From Ahaetulla prasina (taxonomy: Eukaryota; Chordata; Lepidosauria; Squamata; Colubridae), in the NCBI RefSeq assembly GCF_028640845.1, contig NC_080539.1, forward strand, positions 198,316,698 to 198,380,697: DNA of 64,000 nucleotides, read 5' to 3'. The position numbers and the translations under genes are program-made. Positions 1-12,146 of this stretch are shown here, piece after piece. Under the pieces are notes generated by a model. That model was not told where the DNA came from. It ran no database searches and worked only from the letters and a program-made list of their open reading frames with translations. Within the stretch, counting starts at the first letter, position 1, and every line of letters starts with the position of its first letter.

Positions 1-457
1 TTTAGGATAAAAACCTATAATTCTGTAAATAAAGACTTGAAAATAAAATAATTGCACTATACCAGGAAATTCCAGTTTTATTTCAAAGTTAGCCATGGTT
101 GATGTGAACTAATCACAGCTAATTAGTGAACTTGCTTCTGCAGTAAAAGCTTCAGTAATTATCAGGCTGTAGCATGTTTGGGTGAATTTATGTACAGTAT
201 TAATAATTGGTTTGACTCTCAGGATTACCAACCTAAACCACAAAAAACAAAAAGACCAATTTTTTAGATTTAGATTTAGATTTAACCATTTCCCCTTATT
301 GCATTAAGTTCCCAATGCCTCCTGGATTCAGAGGGTTTCCAGCAGGTGCTTGGGGGATTACTTTGGAAGGAACACTGCTGGCAGTTTTGAAGGCGGCTTG
401 CTATGTCCACTCCTTAAGAAGCCCTCTCTAAATCCAGAATTGCTAGATAACTATTGT

Positions 458-547
458 CTTTTTAAGGGAAGGTTAATGAGCTATTGGTGGGAAGTCACCA
501 TCCTTTTTAAGGAAAGGTTGTTGAGATATTGGTGAGAAGTCAGCTAT
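458..547. repeat. Imperfect 45-bp tandem duplication
   Basis: CTTTTTAAGGGAAGGTTAAT and CTTTTTAAGGAAAGGTTGTT start the two units at 458 and 503, followed by matching GATATTGGTGAGAAGTCA / GCTATTGGTGGGAAGTCA. Confidence 0.75.
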
Positions 548-559
548 GGTGCCTCCTAG

Positions 560-2330
560 AAGAAGCAGATTATTTTCGGTGAGGGTTCAGGCTTGGAATG
601 GAATGGAGATTGCATTGGCTGTGCTAATGGATGATCTTTGTCTGGACCTGGCTGAGAGAAGTATGCCCACCCTTGTCTATTTACATCTTTTAGTTACCCT
701 TTACACCATTGAGAATAGTATCCTTCAGGGCTGCCTGTGAAGGGTTGGAGGCACACTGTTATAGTGGTTCTACTTCAGTAGGTGGCTCCAGTCAATGTGG
801 GATGTGAGAGTTGTCCAGTGGCTATTCCCTTGTGAAGTGCCACAGAGGTCAGTTCTTTCTGTAGAGGCATAGGGAATGGCATTGAAGGACAGCAGTAAGA
901 TTCATTACCATACCAACAATCAGGCGAGTAACTTAAGCCCATTGCAAGAAACTAACTTGAGGAAATACCTCAGAGAGACCTATCCCTAAGTCACATGGAG
1001 ATAAAGGGAGGGAGGGAGAAGCACATTCAGACTTGCAAGATTCTGAATGTTTTAGTAAAAGTAGTTTTAAACCTATATGGCATTGATCTCTTTAATCTTG
1101 TCTACCCTACATGGCTGGCATCTTCCCCCGTTTTATGTTTACAGAAGCTACCAGAAGTCATCTAGTTAGTAGTTTGAGGTCCAGTATCATATTATGCTGA
1201 TAATTCCCAGGCTAGATGGTGATGCCACTGAACTCCTATCCTAATATATTTTGGGGTGGGGTGGGGGCTGGATGGGAGAGAACAGACTTAAATTGTTACA
1301 GTATGTCCATCAGGGCTCTGTGTCTGCATGACTGATGTTTTCTTTCTTTTTTGATGGAGTGACATTACTCTTCAAGGAGGAGGTCTGTGACTTGGGACTC
1401 CTTCTGGACTTGTGGTTGTAAGTTGAGGACTACTGGTACCAACTGTGGCCCCCTCTGGGTTGAGAAGGGCTTGCTACAATGATTCATGCCCTTGTCACCA
1501 TCCATTTAGACTACTGCAACATACAGGAAGTCCTCAACTTACAACCATAATTGAGCCCAAAATTTCTGTGGCTAAGTGAGATATTTGTTAAGTATCCCGA
1601 GGTCATGTGATCACCTTTTGCAACCTTCTGACAAGCAAAGTCAGTAGGGAAGACAGATTCATTTAACAACTATGTTACTAATTTAGTTAAGTGAGTTTTT
1701 CCCCATTTAATGACCTTTCTTGCCACAGTTGTTAAGTGAATCACTGCAGTTGCTAAATTAGTAAGACTGCTTTAATTGAATATCTTCCCCATTCACTTCG
1801 CTTTGCTTGTCAAAAGGTCGCAAAAGATGATCACATGACCTTGGGATACTGCAGCCATCGTAAATATGAGTCAGTTCCAAGCATCTGAATTTTGATCATG
1901 TGACCATGAGGATGCTGCGTCATAAATGAGAAAAATGGTCATCAGTCACTTTTTTCAATGCCACTGTAACTTTGAACGGTTACTAAATGAACTATTGTCA
2001 AGTTGAGGACTACCTGTATTCCTTGGGTTGCTTTTAAAGGTTACTTGGTGATTGCAGTTGGCTCAGAATGGTGCAACCCACATGCTAACTGGCATTTCCT
2101 GGTGAAAATATATTACACCAGTGCTCCAGGCCCTACATTGCTTAACAGTAGACTTCTGAATATAATTTAAATGGTGCTGGCCAATAAAGCTCTACATGGC
2201 TCAACACCAAGTTATTTGCAGGACTGCCTTCTCCCATTAAAATTGATCTAGCCTGTACATTCTAGCCAGGATAAATTATGATTGGTTCCCCAGTTTAGGG
2301 AGGTAAAGGAGCTGATCTACGTAATAAACT
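560..2330 (+). mobile_element. Decayed L2-type LINE, split by a MITE
   Basis: Frames resembling L2 reverse transcriptase occur in order: EVPQRSVLS near 840 (the GVPQGSVLGP motif), a DGDATELLS-like stretch near 1220 followed by WMGENRLKL near 1275, TMIHALVTIHLDYCN near 1475-1519, and ANKALHGSTPSYLQD near 2175. The MITE at 1524-2016 falls inside the DYCN-x-L-x-LG motif; removing it and one TA joins DYCNI to FLGLL in frame. The element carries numerous stops. Confidence 0.65.
1524..2016. mobile_element. Tigger-like MITE, CAGGTAGTCCTC family, complete
   Basis: A 493-bp element with ends CAGGAAGTCCTCAACTTACA and, reversed, CAGGTAGTCCTCAACTTGAC, flanked by TA at 1522-1523 and 2017-2018. CAGG ends and a TA target fit non-autonomous Tc1/mariner-Tigger elements. 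It contains no coding sequence. Confidence 0.85.
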
Positions 2331-3210
2331 TCAGTTGTTAAAAAGCAGTAACGTTTCAATCCATCTTTTACCTTTGATAAAGACCAGCATTGATTTTGAA
2401 AGTTTAATTGTCAAATTGCATTTACTGTAAAACAAATTATGCAATTGCCTAAACATTTTAAATTATTGCAGTAGATTTAAAATGACTCAATATGACAACT
2501 GTATGTGCTCCTCCTTCAGTCTTGTACTAAGCTCTGAGTTAGGCAGGTTTGTTTCATAAAATATACCTTCAAATTACATTTTTACTTCAGAATTCTGTAT
2601 ACATTATGACAGAATTACCATTTTAGGCTAATTTATGGCAAATCTTTCAAAAATAGTCAGTGCTCATCCCATACACATATCTGCATTATTCCACAGTGTT
2701 CTATGAACAGTGAAAGATTTTCTCTTTAAAATTTTAAAGATTTCTCTTTTTCTAAAAGTTTCTCAACTCCATTGTCTGGAAGCAGTTTTCACGGCTGGAA
2801 TATCCAAGTAGCTATTATTCATATGTTTTATTTACAAGAACATGTAAGCATAAAGGCAAGGATTGGCAAATAATATATAAGGGTGACCTATTCCTGATCA
2901 CATTTTTTTAGCATTCTTCTCTATTATGCAATTATAGGGATAAACTGAAAAATTGAAAACTCCCTAAACTGAAAAACATCATAAAAGATAACAGGTCAGT
3001 ATAAAAATATTTTTACATGTAAGAGTGACACCTATTGGTCAATTTAGAGATGTTTAAGTGACACACATGTACAAACTTCATACTTTCATGAAGTGATATT
3101 TATTAAATGGATTAATGCATAATTTTACAGCAAGTCTTTCCCCTCTCCACAAACCCCCTAAAGGATAGTTTTTAAATGTTCTGATCCATTCTTTTCATTA
3201 AAACAGTCTG

Positions 3211-3216
3211 TTTATT
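3211..3216 (-). terminator. Candidate BMPR2 polyadenylation signal
   Basis: A canonical AATAAA on the minus strand (TTTATT on plus) is followed downstream by TTTAATG and, about 50 nt on, by a GGGGGTTTGTGG-type G/T-rich element, as expected for a cleavage site near 3190. Other AATAAA-like sites (for example 3099) are less well supported. Only transcript data could settle the choice. Confidence 0.35.
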
Positions 3217-4125
3217 CAGATTCATATATCACAAGGCATTTTGTTACAAGAATTCATAGAAAACTCTAAAGTGGCTTTCAGTAATGTCAGCTTTCTCAGT
3301 GGCCTCCATAAAACATTAAAAAAAACCAATAAATGTAATTAAGTCACATCCTGTAATACACAACTTAAATAGCATAGCAAAATATGGAGTAGTTTATACA
3401 AAAATAATAAAACTAATTGTTATAAACTGGCTATTTCAGCAGTAATGTGGGAGACAGTACAATAGGACTACAATATGACAACTAGCATTCTTCAGCTTAC
3501 TTTCTAGAAATATTTGGGTGCTTGGTTATTGAAAACTGTACAGTAGTATTTTTGTAATTACCGGTATATATAGGTTCACATTTCAGCTTCAGTGAATGTT
3601 GTCTTGTATCTGGCTATTGTCCGAATACATTTTTTAGAAAACATTTAATCTGAAGCAAAGAAAGGTGTGTTTCAATCTTGCATGCTGGTCAGTACATTTC
3701 CTTCAGTATAAGAAAACAAATATGCAGCACTGATATAATTTGATCTTGAGTAACCAACACAAACTAAGATAGACAAAAATTAGATATGGAATCATTCTTT
3801 TTTTTTTTTGAATTTCTAGTTGCCTTTCCCATTTAATTTGGATTTTTTCATGGATAAATCTAAGCGCTGTAAATTCCAGGGATATAGCTAAAAGAAAAAC
3901 CATAACCATAATATTAGTACTAGACAAATGTTATATAATATATAATTTTGCCAAATCCCCCAAAATTAAAATAAACACTCTGAACTAAGTGCTCTAAAAA
4001 AATCTGGAAAAAAAAACATTTTCTTGACAAAGTCAGAAGAGGGCACTTTCTGATTTATAACTGCATTTTATATATATTTATTTATTTACATGGTAGAGCC
4101 TGAGACATTCCCATTTTGGATGTGA

Positions 4126-4554
4126 ACAAGTAGTTCTCTACTTCTAATTTCTCTGTACGACTTATGGCCACAACTGGAACCAGAATTTCTGTTGCTAAGG
4201 AAAGTGGTGATTAACTGACTTTTAGTTGTAAAGGTTGTAAAACTGGTGATTTTACCACCTTTTTTGCCACAGTTAAGTGAAACATATTGTCATTAAGCAA
4301 ATCCAACTTCCCCCATTGACTCTGTTCGTTGGAAGCTGGCAGGGAAGATTGCAAAGGGCAATCAAATGATTCGGGGATGATGCAACTGTCATAAATTCAT
4401 GCTGGTTTCCAAGCACATGAATTCTGATCATGTGATCATGGGGATATTGTGACAGTCATAAGTGCAAAGACTGGTTGCAAGTCCCTTTTTTTTTTAGTAC
4501 CATAGTAACTTTGAATGGTTGCTAAGCAAATGGTTGTAAGTTAAGCACTACCTG
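4126..4554. mobile_element. Tigger-like MITE, CAGGTAGTCCTC family, decayed, in the 3' UTR region
   Basis: CAAGTAGTTCTCTACTTCTA at the left and GTTGTAAGTTAAGCACTACC at the right form an imperfect inverted repeat. The interior matches 1524-2016 (GATCATGTGATCATGGGGAT, TAACTTTGAATGGTTGCTAA). Confidence 0.7.
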
Positions 4555-5795
4555 CAATGAGGCTAGTCGTCTTCTTTATGTAGCATATGTCCATGAATTC
4601 ATGCCATAATAAATTTGGTAGTTTTTAAAGTACTCCCCAGAATCTTTGCTTCACTTCTAATAGTCTAATAGCTTTGTAAATAGATTCTCAAAGAACCCCT
4701 GCATTGTAAGCCCTATTGCAAAGGAATAATCAAGTATCTAATAACTGCATAACTTATATAAAGGAAGGAGAATATTCTTACTTTTTGAGAAATAAGAGAC
4801 CAGAATTTTTAACAGTGCCAACTATTATATCACCAAATAAATTCTATAAAACAAAATAAGAACCAGATTGATTAAGATGGCATTTTAACCACTTGTCTTT
4901 TTAAGTGATCCCCTTTAAAATGTAACAATGTTGGACAAAGGAAAGCCAATCTTTCTATCTGAATCTGTGTTTGTAATTTTAGATTTGAACTTAAACATCA
5001 GAAGCAAGCACACAATGGGCAGGGACACTTCAAGACTTTGAATGACATGCTTGAAAAAGCAAATGCTTCAGTTTAAATCTGCATACAGGACCACTGCCTA
5101 TCTCAAGTTTGAGGTATTTTCCCTCTACCACTCAAAAGTGCATCCTGAAATGAAGTACACACTTCAGCCAATAGGCATTCAGTAGTCCTGGCAAAATAAT
5201 GACATGGATGAAACTGGAATAAGCAATGACATCTGTTGAAAAGATTCACTGAGGGCTACTAGAGTTCATACTTTTATTTTCTCTTGCCTTTGGCTTCAAA
5301 GTACATCATTTTGTGTTGGTCAAGAAGCACCCAATACTTTGGCTACAATGGAAGCTCTCTGGAACTCACAAAAAAACCTTCAGCTTTTTCAAGCATTTAA
5401 ACTGTACCCTCTAAGTTCAACCCTTTTCAGCTTAAATGACACATGCTTACCCAATTAATGAAAAATATAAAACAACTGCTGCCTCCTCCAGATGCTGCTA
5501 AAGCAGCAGTTATAGCAAGTATGGCTCATTGCAGAGAATCTAGCCAATTCCCCCAAGAAAACTTTTTTAAAAACTGGTCACAGTTCAACATGGACTCCAA
5601 ATGCAAGATATGGTTTCACTTATTTCCCAAGGTCTTCTCAATTGAGATTCCACAAGCTACGATCTTAACTCTGATGTTTGAATGGACTTAGGGTAGAAGA
5701 ACAAAATAAAACAATAACAAGGGTATCTAAACTTGATTGCTCAATACTTTTTATCTCAAAATTGCTTTCTCAAATTCCTTTTGTTACTCTAGGGC

Positions 5796-5910
5796 AGGGG
5801 TGTCAAACTGGTGGCCCACAAGCCAGATGTGTCATGTGCAGGCCACACCCACTCCAGCAAAGGGGAAAAACATCAAAATATGTCACGCGATTGAGTTTGA
5901 CATCCTAGGG
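5796..5910. mobile_element. hAT-type MITE, CAGGGGTGTCAAACT family, short
   Basis: Starts CAGGGGTGTCAAACTGGTGG and ends TTGAGTTTGACATCCTA, inverted ends of the family seen at 61677. It lies in the probable 3' UTR. Confidence 0.7.
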
Positions 5911-8900
5911 GAAAGAGATGAAAGCCACATATGAAGTTCCTCTGCAAAAAAGAAATTAAATGAAATTACTGACTTAGTCTAGGCTAGATGATCATATATG
6001 GTTCAAAATTAATTGTAAGTTTATCAGATATTTTCAAATTACCAAGGAAAAATAAAAAGTATTTAGACTATTCTTTATATCACATATTTTCCTAATAAAA
6101 TTAATATTTTAAAAATTGCAATAGAAAACTGAATGCTATTAACTGGAAAAAGTAATAAAAGACAAGTATGGTAAAAATGAAAAAATTGTTCTTCATTAAA
6201 ATCCTTTGATGAAATAGGCTCTATAACCTTTATATTAATCTGTTTTGTTAAAAAACAATCATGGGGAAAAATACATCATAAGGAATAGTGCTTAGAGATG
6301 CAGCAGATGTGCAAGGACTTACTGCTAGAATATTGCAAATAATGTGGATGAAAAATTCCTATCTCAAGCACGAATCTAATTTGAGTTCCTCCCAACAATG
6401 TGTGGGTATTCATGATTACAACAGCTTTTGAGGAACAATGCAGAATTTTGCATTTATGCATTTTATGTTGTTCATTCAACTCAAATAAATGTGACTACTG
6501 AGCAGAACAACTTTCTACTTTCAAATGATAACAAAGGTAGCCTGAATTATCCTGTCTGTTATATCTAACACAAAATACATGCTTTTAATATTGTTCTCCA
6601 TGAATTAAAATGCAATTAACATATCTTTAATTTTTTTAAAAATTCTTCACTTATTATACAATTTATACAATAAGAGTGCAATTGTTTAACTTGCGCACTA
6701 TTTTCCTTCCCCTGCATCATATTATGGGTGGGGTGGAGGTGAAATTATAGTGAAACAATGAGCCTGCCACATTAGAAAAATAAATTGTCTTTGATTTGCT
6801 AAGTAATGGAATTCTGGCACCATTTTATTCATTTTTGGAAATTTGTTCTTACAAAATGGCAAATAATGTACCTCATCATTTTCTAATTCAAAATATTGAT
6901 AAAGGGAGGTATGTTTTCAATAAACACTTGCAACTGATCATTTGCTAGCAGTATAATTTTAAGGAATCACATCTATAACTGTGCAAAATTAACTAAGAGC
7001 AAAATGTCTATGATACATCATATTTTGGAAACATATTATAAATTATATTTTTTAACTTTTAAACTTAGGCCATTGAACTATATCGATATGACACATGGTG
7101 AAATAATAGCCACATTCTACAATCATTGTCAATATATTCTGATACACTTAATACCAAACAGATCTAAAATGGAACCGAATTACTTTTAGAGACTTTTCTT
7201 TGCACCAATATTTCCTTCTGCTTTCTTTTTAATTAGCAGTTTTTTACATTTAAATAAACTCTAGAAAATATTTAAGAAAACACCTCATGCTTCCTGTTTT
7301 TGGGATGTAGGGAGAGGCATCTGCCCAAAGAAAATTTAGAAAATTTAGAAATAAACCTCTTCCCTGACCCTTTGGATATTTGAAGTATAAAAGGATTGGG
7401 CCCATTCAGGACATCTAGGCAATTCACTTTTCAAAATAAAGCTTCCTTTTCTGATAATACCCTTTTGGAGTACAGCACTCTGGGGCAGCTGGAAGGGTAT
7501 TTAAGTCCCACTAATCAAATTTCCTCTTGGCCTGAATATTGCTACCTGGAGAAATCAGTTTGATCAGTGTAGGAGCTCCTACAATGTTTTTTCCACCAAA
7601 AAAATATCTAAACTTGTTCTTTAAAGCTGATTTAGGGATTGCACAGCAATTTAGGTGGATATCTCAAAACTTGCCTTGAAAAGCTTGATTTAAGCAAGCC
7701 ACAAATTCAAGCATGTAAAACTGCTCACCATGAAAGCTGACTTTGCCCCTCTTTTCCCCAGAACAGTTCAGTGTAACTCAAATGGTAAATGTTGATAAGA
7801 AAATCTAATTCTATGAATAGTTGTACAATAAAAAGCGAGCTTGAATGAAATATGGTAGGACTACAACTTTTTGTAAATGTGTTATTGCATGAATCTAGGA
7901 CAAAGTCCTAAGAAAACCGGCAGCCAAGGTGTAGGTATGCTATGACTGTAAGAATAAAGGCAACATACTTCTAGAAAGACAGTAAATAATAGAATTCAAC
8001 GAAAAAGGTGACTTTTAAAATTATTTAAAGTGGGCCTTAAAAAGGTGAAAAAATATAATAATGTAATGTAAATATATAATGTAATTAATGTATATAAATA
8101 ACAAACTTCCTTTATTTTTAATATTTTTATTATATCTTGTGGGGCTCATTACTAGCTGTCCAAAGCTGCAGGTTGGACATGCTTGTTCTATCTGACTTTT
8201 ATATGACCCAATATGACTTTATTGGGTGATTTCCAGAAGCAGCTTCTAAAATTCCTGGTCAGAACAACCAAAGATTTATAGGCTTTTGAGATAAGCATAA
8301 ATCATATTCTAGAAGAATAACTAATGAAAGAAGAACTGGATCCTTTCATTAAACTCTTATAGGGCCAATCAGATATAGCAGGCAACCTAATGTCAATACT
8401 AAGGTAGATCATTTTGGTTGTGACGATAACCAAGGCATAGAAAGCGAGCAAATTAATCCAGGTTTTAGCTTTTCTACTTAAAAATATGCCTAAACAATCT
8501 GTACACAATGTGTTTAAGGTAAATTACAAAGATGAGACAAAAATGTATTTCCAGCAAGCATCAAAAGCATCCATTAAGGAAAAATATACATAAATACTAT
8601 ATTTAACTGACAAATTGCATAAACTATACAATAAGAATGACAGCCAGCCACACAAATGCACACATAAGGGGCTACATCCAACCACCCATAAGCATATGCA
8701 AGAGATTTTATCTTTGCTCTCTTCCTTCCATGCCATACAGTTCTGCTCTGTTTTTGTACTTCTAATTCTCACATGCATCTTGTCTTGGTGAAAATAAACC
8801 ATAAATCACCTATCCAAGGTAGAATTTTCTTTACCCTGTAAATTTCCTAATTGAAAATACATTTAATTAGTATCACACTAATCAGGAAGATAACTGTTGA

Positions 8901-9767
8901 TTTCTTACATTTCTTAAACACTTTCTTGATTAAAATTTTCCCAACCTGTGTCAGTCATTATGAAGAAAAATTAAATTTCTAATTTGGAAGTATGAAAGAT
9001 AAAAGATTCGTTCTTTTCATTTTTTAAAAAAAAAAGAGTCAAGGGAGGGAGAAAAATCATGCATTAACTCTAATTTTAGAGCACATATACTGGTAGATAA
9101 AAGCAGTTACTTCAAGGTGATTATGCTTGCAGAGTTCATGGTTAGAAACCACTGGCTGCCAAATTACCAAATTAAACACAGCTATTGACATTTTTAACTC
9201 CAAAAAGAAGAATGTATTGTAGGAATGGAAACACAAAGTATATTATGAACTACAGACTATTGCACATTTCAACATAATATAGGTGTAAAATAGAAAGTAT
9301 GAAAGTAATACACTCTTGTTACACAGAAACATACAAATGATTTGTGCACACAATTCAAATCATGAACAGTGGACGCCACCATAGTCCACTGGCTTAGCTG
9401 TTTAGTGACCTTTAGAAACTGGTCCAGACTGATTATCAGCAATACATTTTCTTGTTTTTGATTTAAAAAAAAAAATATTTTGAGACCACAGTATTTGATA
9501 CATACATATATAATTCCGTGGTCAAGGATGAACAGATGTAGTTTTGCAATTCTAAATAAAAAGTGCAAAATGTAAAAAAAAAAGAACAAAATTAAAATTA
9601 TGGAAGCATAAGCTAAAAATTGTCTGCATAGCTGAAATCTATTTAAAGCAAGTCCTTGGTAAGGAGTACTGACAGAAGAAAGCAGGAAGTTTTTTTTAAT
9701 ATAAAATGTCTTCTGCATGTTCATTAACAGAATGCAATAATGTCAGTTGTGTAAGCTTTTAAACAAT

Positions 9768-10018
9768 TCACAGACAGTTCACTCCTGCATCTTTAGACAC
9801 CATAGTTGTTGCAGTACCTCCTTCTCCAAGGTAAACAGCTGTGCTGGACTTAGAACTAACCACCCTGTCACCCCCATTGTTGTTAATCTCACAATCCAGA
9901 GGTTCTGTGGAGATGACCCATGTTGAAGGGCGCCATCTCTTTAGGGAATAAGGCGTTTTCACACGTTTCTTGATCTTTTCGCCTGAGCCAGATTTCCCCT
10001 CAAGAGATGATTCACCCA
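9768..10018 (-). CDS. BMPR2: BMPR2 exon 13 (last coding exon, with stop codon)
   Basis: This exon encodes the last ~83 residues of the receptor's cytoplasmic tail and the TGA stop at 9770-9768. The tail holds the basic block [19 protein letters not shown] and the nearly invariant end of BMPR2 ([11 protein letters not shown]...NCL), so identification is firm. The splice acceptor is a pyrimidine-rich stretch ending in AG at 10020-10019. The first two bases (TG) complete a codon begun by the single T that ends exon 12, giving Leu where human has Ile. The length of 251 nt equals the human coding part as I recall it. The terminal tail is not part of the kinase; in mammals the tail binds cytoskeletal and dynein partners and is a frequent site of truncating disease alleles. 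Confidence 0.96.
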
Positions 10019-10175
10019 CTAAAAAGGAAGAATAGACAATGTTATCACACAGTTGGAAAACATAAATACAATAAAAAGAGCAAAATCCTGTGATGCTCTC
10101 TTCCTTAAAATTAACCTGATACAGGGTGCTGCCAGCATCCTAGGTATCAACCAAGTATCTTCTTAAAATATACAA

Positions 10176-10250
<75 letters not shown>

Positions 10251-10253
10251 TTT
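10176..10253. repeat. (ATT)n microsatellite
   Basis: About 26 uninterrupted ATT units, a pure trinucleotide tract likely to vary in length between individuals. Confidence 0.98.
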
Positions 10254-10435
10254 GCATTATTGTCACAACTAAGGCATTGTTTTGGATTTATTCTTGAATG
10301 GCAGATCTCAGCAGACTAAACAGGACATTTAAAGTATAGTTTATGCTAGACTGCAAATGAGAATGCACTATTACTATGAAAACAACGGAATACAAAAGAA
10401 TATCAAATACTTTGGCCATAACTTCCAAGGATGTA

Positions 10436-10769
10436 CTGTATTGTTCAGAGTATAAGATGCACTCCCCCCCCCCAAAGTGGGTGAAAATTTCAGTGCGTCT
10501 TACAGACCGAATACGGGCCTGTTTTTGGCCTCCTGAACCCTCTGTGTGTCACGTTTTCACTCTCCCCGGCCTCCAGAAGCACTCTGCAGTGCTCCACACA
10601 TCATGTTTTTGCCAAAAACACCTGGCTTTGGTCTGCAGAGTGCTTTTGGGGGCTGGGGAGGGCGAAAATGTGACGCAGGGAGGCCAAAAACTTTTTCCCC
10701 CCTTGTTTTCCTCCTGTAAATCTAGGTGCGTCTTATAGTCCAGTGCATCTTATTGCCTGAAAAATACGG
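10436..10769. mobile_element. Tigger-like MITE, family with ends CCGTATTTTTC-AGTATAAGAC
   Basis: A 334-bp element whose right end (TGAAAAATACGG) is an imperfect inverted copy of the left end (CTGTATTGTTCAGAGTATAAG), flanked by TA on both sides. The same ends recur at 54044-54517. The CAG/CCG-type termini and TA target site fit a non-autonomous Tc1/mariner (Tigger) element. It lies in intron 12. Confidence 0.7.
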
Positions 10770-11111
10770 TAATTTGTTTTGTGTAGGAATTGTTTTAAAT
10801 GGAGAAGCATCAAACATTCAATTACTAATTTTTTTTTGAAAAGCACCAAAAATTATGTTGTTATTTTGCTCTAAAAATAGTATAATCTATGGAGTTTTTT
10901 TCTGAAATATTTATTGCTGCATGTCTAAACTGACTAGTTAAACTCTTAGCTCTGCATGGGAAAACTACCACTAAGGAGACTGATATGCTGTGAAAAAACT
11001 AAAGTACACAAAAATGTTCCAAATCAGGGGTTTTCTTTTATGTTTGAAATTCAAAGCATAAAGTTCTAAAATATATTTAATGCATAGTTGGTATCAATGC
11101 TTCACTGAACT

Positions 11112-11342
11112 ACAGATAGTGCTCATTAACAACTGCCTTGTACAATGACTGTTTTCAGTTATGACAGTGATGTAATAACAACTTTGTGATCAATGCCCAT
11201 GTTTACAACCTCATATGTCTGCAAAGCAAAGGAAAGCTGAAGTAAACTCATAAGCACCACCAGTATTTCACTTAGTGACTGCTTCACTTAATGACTGAGT
11301 TATTTATTCCAATTGTGGTTGCTAAACGAGGACTATCTGTAG
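11112..11342. mobile_element. Tigger-like MITE, CAGGTAGTCCTC family, decayed
   Basis: Starts near CAGATAGTGCTCATTAACAAC and ends GCTAAACGAGGACTATCTGTA, an imperfect terminal inverted repeat of the family seen best at 1524-2016. Internal matches include CACTTAGTGACTGCTTCACTTAATGACTG. It is shortened relative to other copies. Confidence 0.6.
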
Positions 11343-12146
11343 GATGACAAAGAAACTGCTCAGATCCTACTGAACTATATTGGGAAGAAGGGTCCTTCTT
11401 TAATTAAACTACTTAAACTAAATAATGCAATGTTTTATACAAATCTGATACTTGATAATTTGATACAAGATAAGAAGCTTGTTATTTTATGTAGATAAAA
11501 AAAGATTATTCTGGTGGCATTCAACTAAAACTGAAGATATGTGCAAGATATCTGTTCTTCTATTATGTAGCTTACTACAGGATAAGAAGCTTTCTAAAAT
11601 ATAAAAGAATTTCTTCTCAGAGTGATTTAGAATATACCGTAATAACATAATGAATTGGTAATGAGCCATCTATCAAGCAACGGAAGGTTTACTCAAGCCT
11701 TGAAAGCACTCTTGTTTTCATGCAACTTGAAAACACTGATACAAGATTTCCCTTGCTAATTCTTTGCCTTTCAAAGGACTCTATTATAACATTGGGAATG
11801 TATAACAAGCCAAAGATCAAATGTTTGGAAAAAATCAGTTTTGGTAAAGCACATTCTTGAAGCCACAGCTTTCTTAGAAAAAAGAAAGCCTGCACAAATT
11901 ATTTTTAGATCCCATAAGCATAAGCAACGTATTTATGCTTACAAGATGAAAGGATACACTTCACTGGAAAGAACAGAGATAATTTAACTGAGGTATGAGG
12001 CAGGCAGCAATGGAACAAATACAGAAATGGACAGACACTTTGTTTCGAGGGGGAAAGGGTGCACACAACTTTCATCATTTAAAATCATCATGCTTAATTC
12101 TGAAAATAATTTGCCAAGATTCACTCATGTATCCCGCAGAACTCAC

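Larger units (their letters stand above)
1..3189. other. Sequence downstream of BMPR2
   Basis: No gene is recognised. A weak L2-type LINE occupies about 560-2330. Positions 1-457 and 2331-3189 are AT-rich and anonymous, with a short (ATTTAG)n run near 265-285. Confidence 0.7.
3190..9767 (-). other. BMPR2: Probable BMPR2 3' UTR (about 6.6 kb)
   Basis: The stretch beyond the stop codon is AT-rich and free of recognisable coding sequence, and contains many T-rich and ATTTA-like tracts in transcript orientation. Human BMPR2 has a 3' UTR of over 8 kb (recalled), so a long one is expected here. The right limit is the stop codon. The left limit is inferred from a minus-strand AATAAA at 3216-3211 followed 50-70 nt later by a G/T-rich stretch. 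Two MITEs lie inside it. Apparent ORFs here, including one of 151 codons at 9269-9724, are judged chance. Confidence 0.55.
10019..12146 (-). other. BMPR2 intron 12
   Basis: A 2.1-kb intron between exons 12 and 13. It holds a long (ATT)n microsatellite, a Tigger-like MITE with TA duplication (10436-10769) and a decayed member of the second Tigger-like MITE family (about 11112-11342). The rest shows nothing recognisable. Confidence 0.9.

Noticed and set aside
9269..9724. 151-codon minus-strand open frame next to the BMPR2 stop
   Set aside because: It lies in the 3' UTR, is rich in Phe, Ile and Leu as expected from T-rich DNA, and has no recognisable domain.
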